DNA of 64,000 bases from Bacilli bacterium (GTDB taxonomy: Bacteria > Bacillota_I > Bacilli_A > RF39 > UBA660). A model generated the notes under the pieces. That model made no database searches. It saw only the letters and a program-made list of their open reading frames with translations, and was not told where the DNA came from. Numbering within the stretch: position 1 is the stretch's first letter; the number at the start of each line of letters is the position of its first letter. The position numbers and the translations under genes are program-made. The stretch lies in NCBI GenBank assembly GCA_017511375.1, contig JAFWKJ010000008.1:1-64000 (forward strand), given 5' to 3'. Positions 63,680 to 64,000 of the stretch are shown here, one piece after another.

Positions 63680-64000
63680 GTGGAAAAAGATATCGCCATA
63701 AAAGTTACACATGTATCAAAAGATTTCAAACTATACTATGATAAAGCACATACATTGAAAGAAAAAATCTTGTTTTTCTCAAAGAAAAATAAAGATAAAA
63801 ATGATATATTACATGTGTTGAAAGATATAAATCTTGAAATACAAAAAGGAGAAAGCGTTGCTTTAATAGGAACAAATGGTAGTGGTAAATCAACCTTACT
63901 AAAACTAATGACAAAGATTATCTATCCTAATAAAGGAAAGATTACTACGAATGGAAAACTAACATCTCTATTAGAGTTAGGAGCAGGTTTCCATGACGAT
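63680..64000 (+). CDS. Polysaccharide/teichoic acid ABC exporter ATP-binding protein, TagH/Wzt-like (partial)
   Basis: The reading frame starts with GTG at 63680, seven bases after AGAGGT, and runs off the window end. The visible 107 residues contain VTHVSKDFKLYYD, the insert rich in Lys typical of TagH/Wzt N-termini, Walker A GTNGSGKST (about 62-70) and LLELGAGFHDD, a hallmark of polysaccharide-export ATPases. It should energise export of a lipid-linked polymer, probably the product of the glycan locus. Whether a C-terminal binding domain follows, and whether the permease is upstream or downstream, cannot be seen. Confidence 0.85.
   Translation, partial: MEKDIAIKVTHVSKDFKLYYDKAHTLKEKILFFSKKNKDKNDILHVLKDINLEIQKGESVALIGTNGSGKSTLLKLMTKIIYPNKGKITTNGKLTSLLELGAGFHDD

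Overview
The window is AT-rich DNA from a Gram-positive-type (Bacillota) bacterium, probably an uncultured gut lineage near Bacilli, Erysipelotrichia or RF39. The evidence is a GatCAB amidotransferase, an LtaS-like lipoteichoic acid synthase, LCP and PASTA proteins, sortase-anchored surface proteins, strong AGGAGG-type ribosome binding sites and TTGAAA-17-TATAAT promoters. TGA is a normal stop (tsaE and tsaB end in ATGA overlaps) and Trp is TGG, so this is genetic code 11 and not the Mycoplasma code. The lineage placement is inference.

Layout. (1) 1-343: 3' end of a 23S rRNA, a 5S rRNA and the rRNA operon terminator. (2) 370-3228: t6A genes tsaE-tsaB-rimI, an isolated ~240-nt transcription unit that looks like a structured RNA, then tsaD. 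(3) 3.3-9.9 kb: a FucO-like iron alcohol dehydrogenase, a FIST sensor protein, an ABC-F ribosome-protection ATPase behind an attenuator leader, a membrane-bound XRE regulator and a secreted orphan. (4) 10-12.5 kb, minus strand: a NitT/TauT-type ABC importer. (5) 12.8-19.6 kb: a thioester adhesin, its sortase, a membrane/coiled-coil protein, PcrA helicase and a second sortase-type surface protein. (6) 19.6-27.3 kb: nucleotidyltransferase, LigA, membrane protein, HIT protein, GatCAB. (7) 27.3-42.1 kb: envelope genes, comprising a sensor with a degenerate GGDEF domain, a YihY protein, LtaS, LCP, a glucosaminidase, a lipoprotein and a kinase-less six-PASTA protein. (8) 42.3-64 kb: a ~21 kb surface-glycan locus.

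The glycan locus is the most unusual part. Soluble and membrane GT2 enzymes, a DPPR-synthase-like UbiA enzyme and a HAD phosphatase domain appear to make polyprenyl-phosphate-linked sugars, probably including polyprenyl-phosphate ribose. At least seven GT-C-type membrane domains could use these donors outside the cell. Five proteins are fusions: polymerase+GT4, HAD+GT-C, GT-C+DUF6056, GT-C+helical C-terminal domain, and acyltransferase+GT-C. An SGNH hydrolase and the start of a TagH/Wzt-like exporter ATPase follow. The likely product is a heavily decorated cell-wall polymer; its structure cannot be read from sequence.

Other points of interest are the structured RNA candidate at 1903-2141, the three-state leader of the ABC-F gene, a divergent 24-codon hydrophobic micro-ORF without an ATG, and a sortase with Gln where the catalytic Arg is expected. 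No tRNA, CRISPR array, insertion sequence or phage gene was seen.
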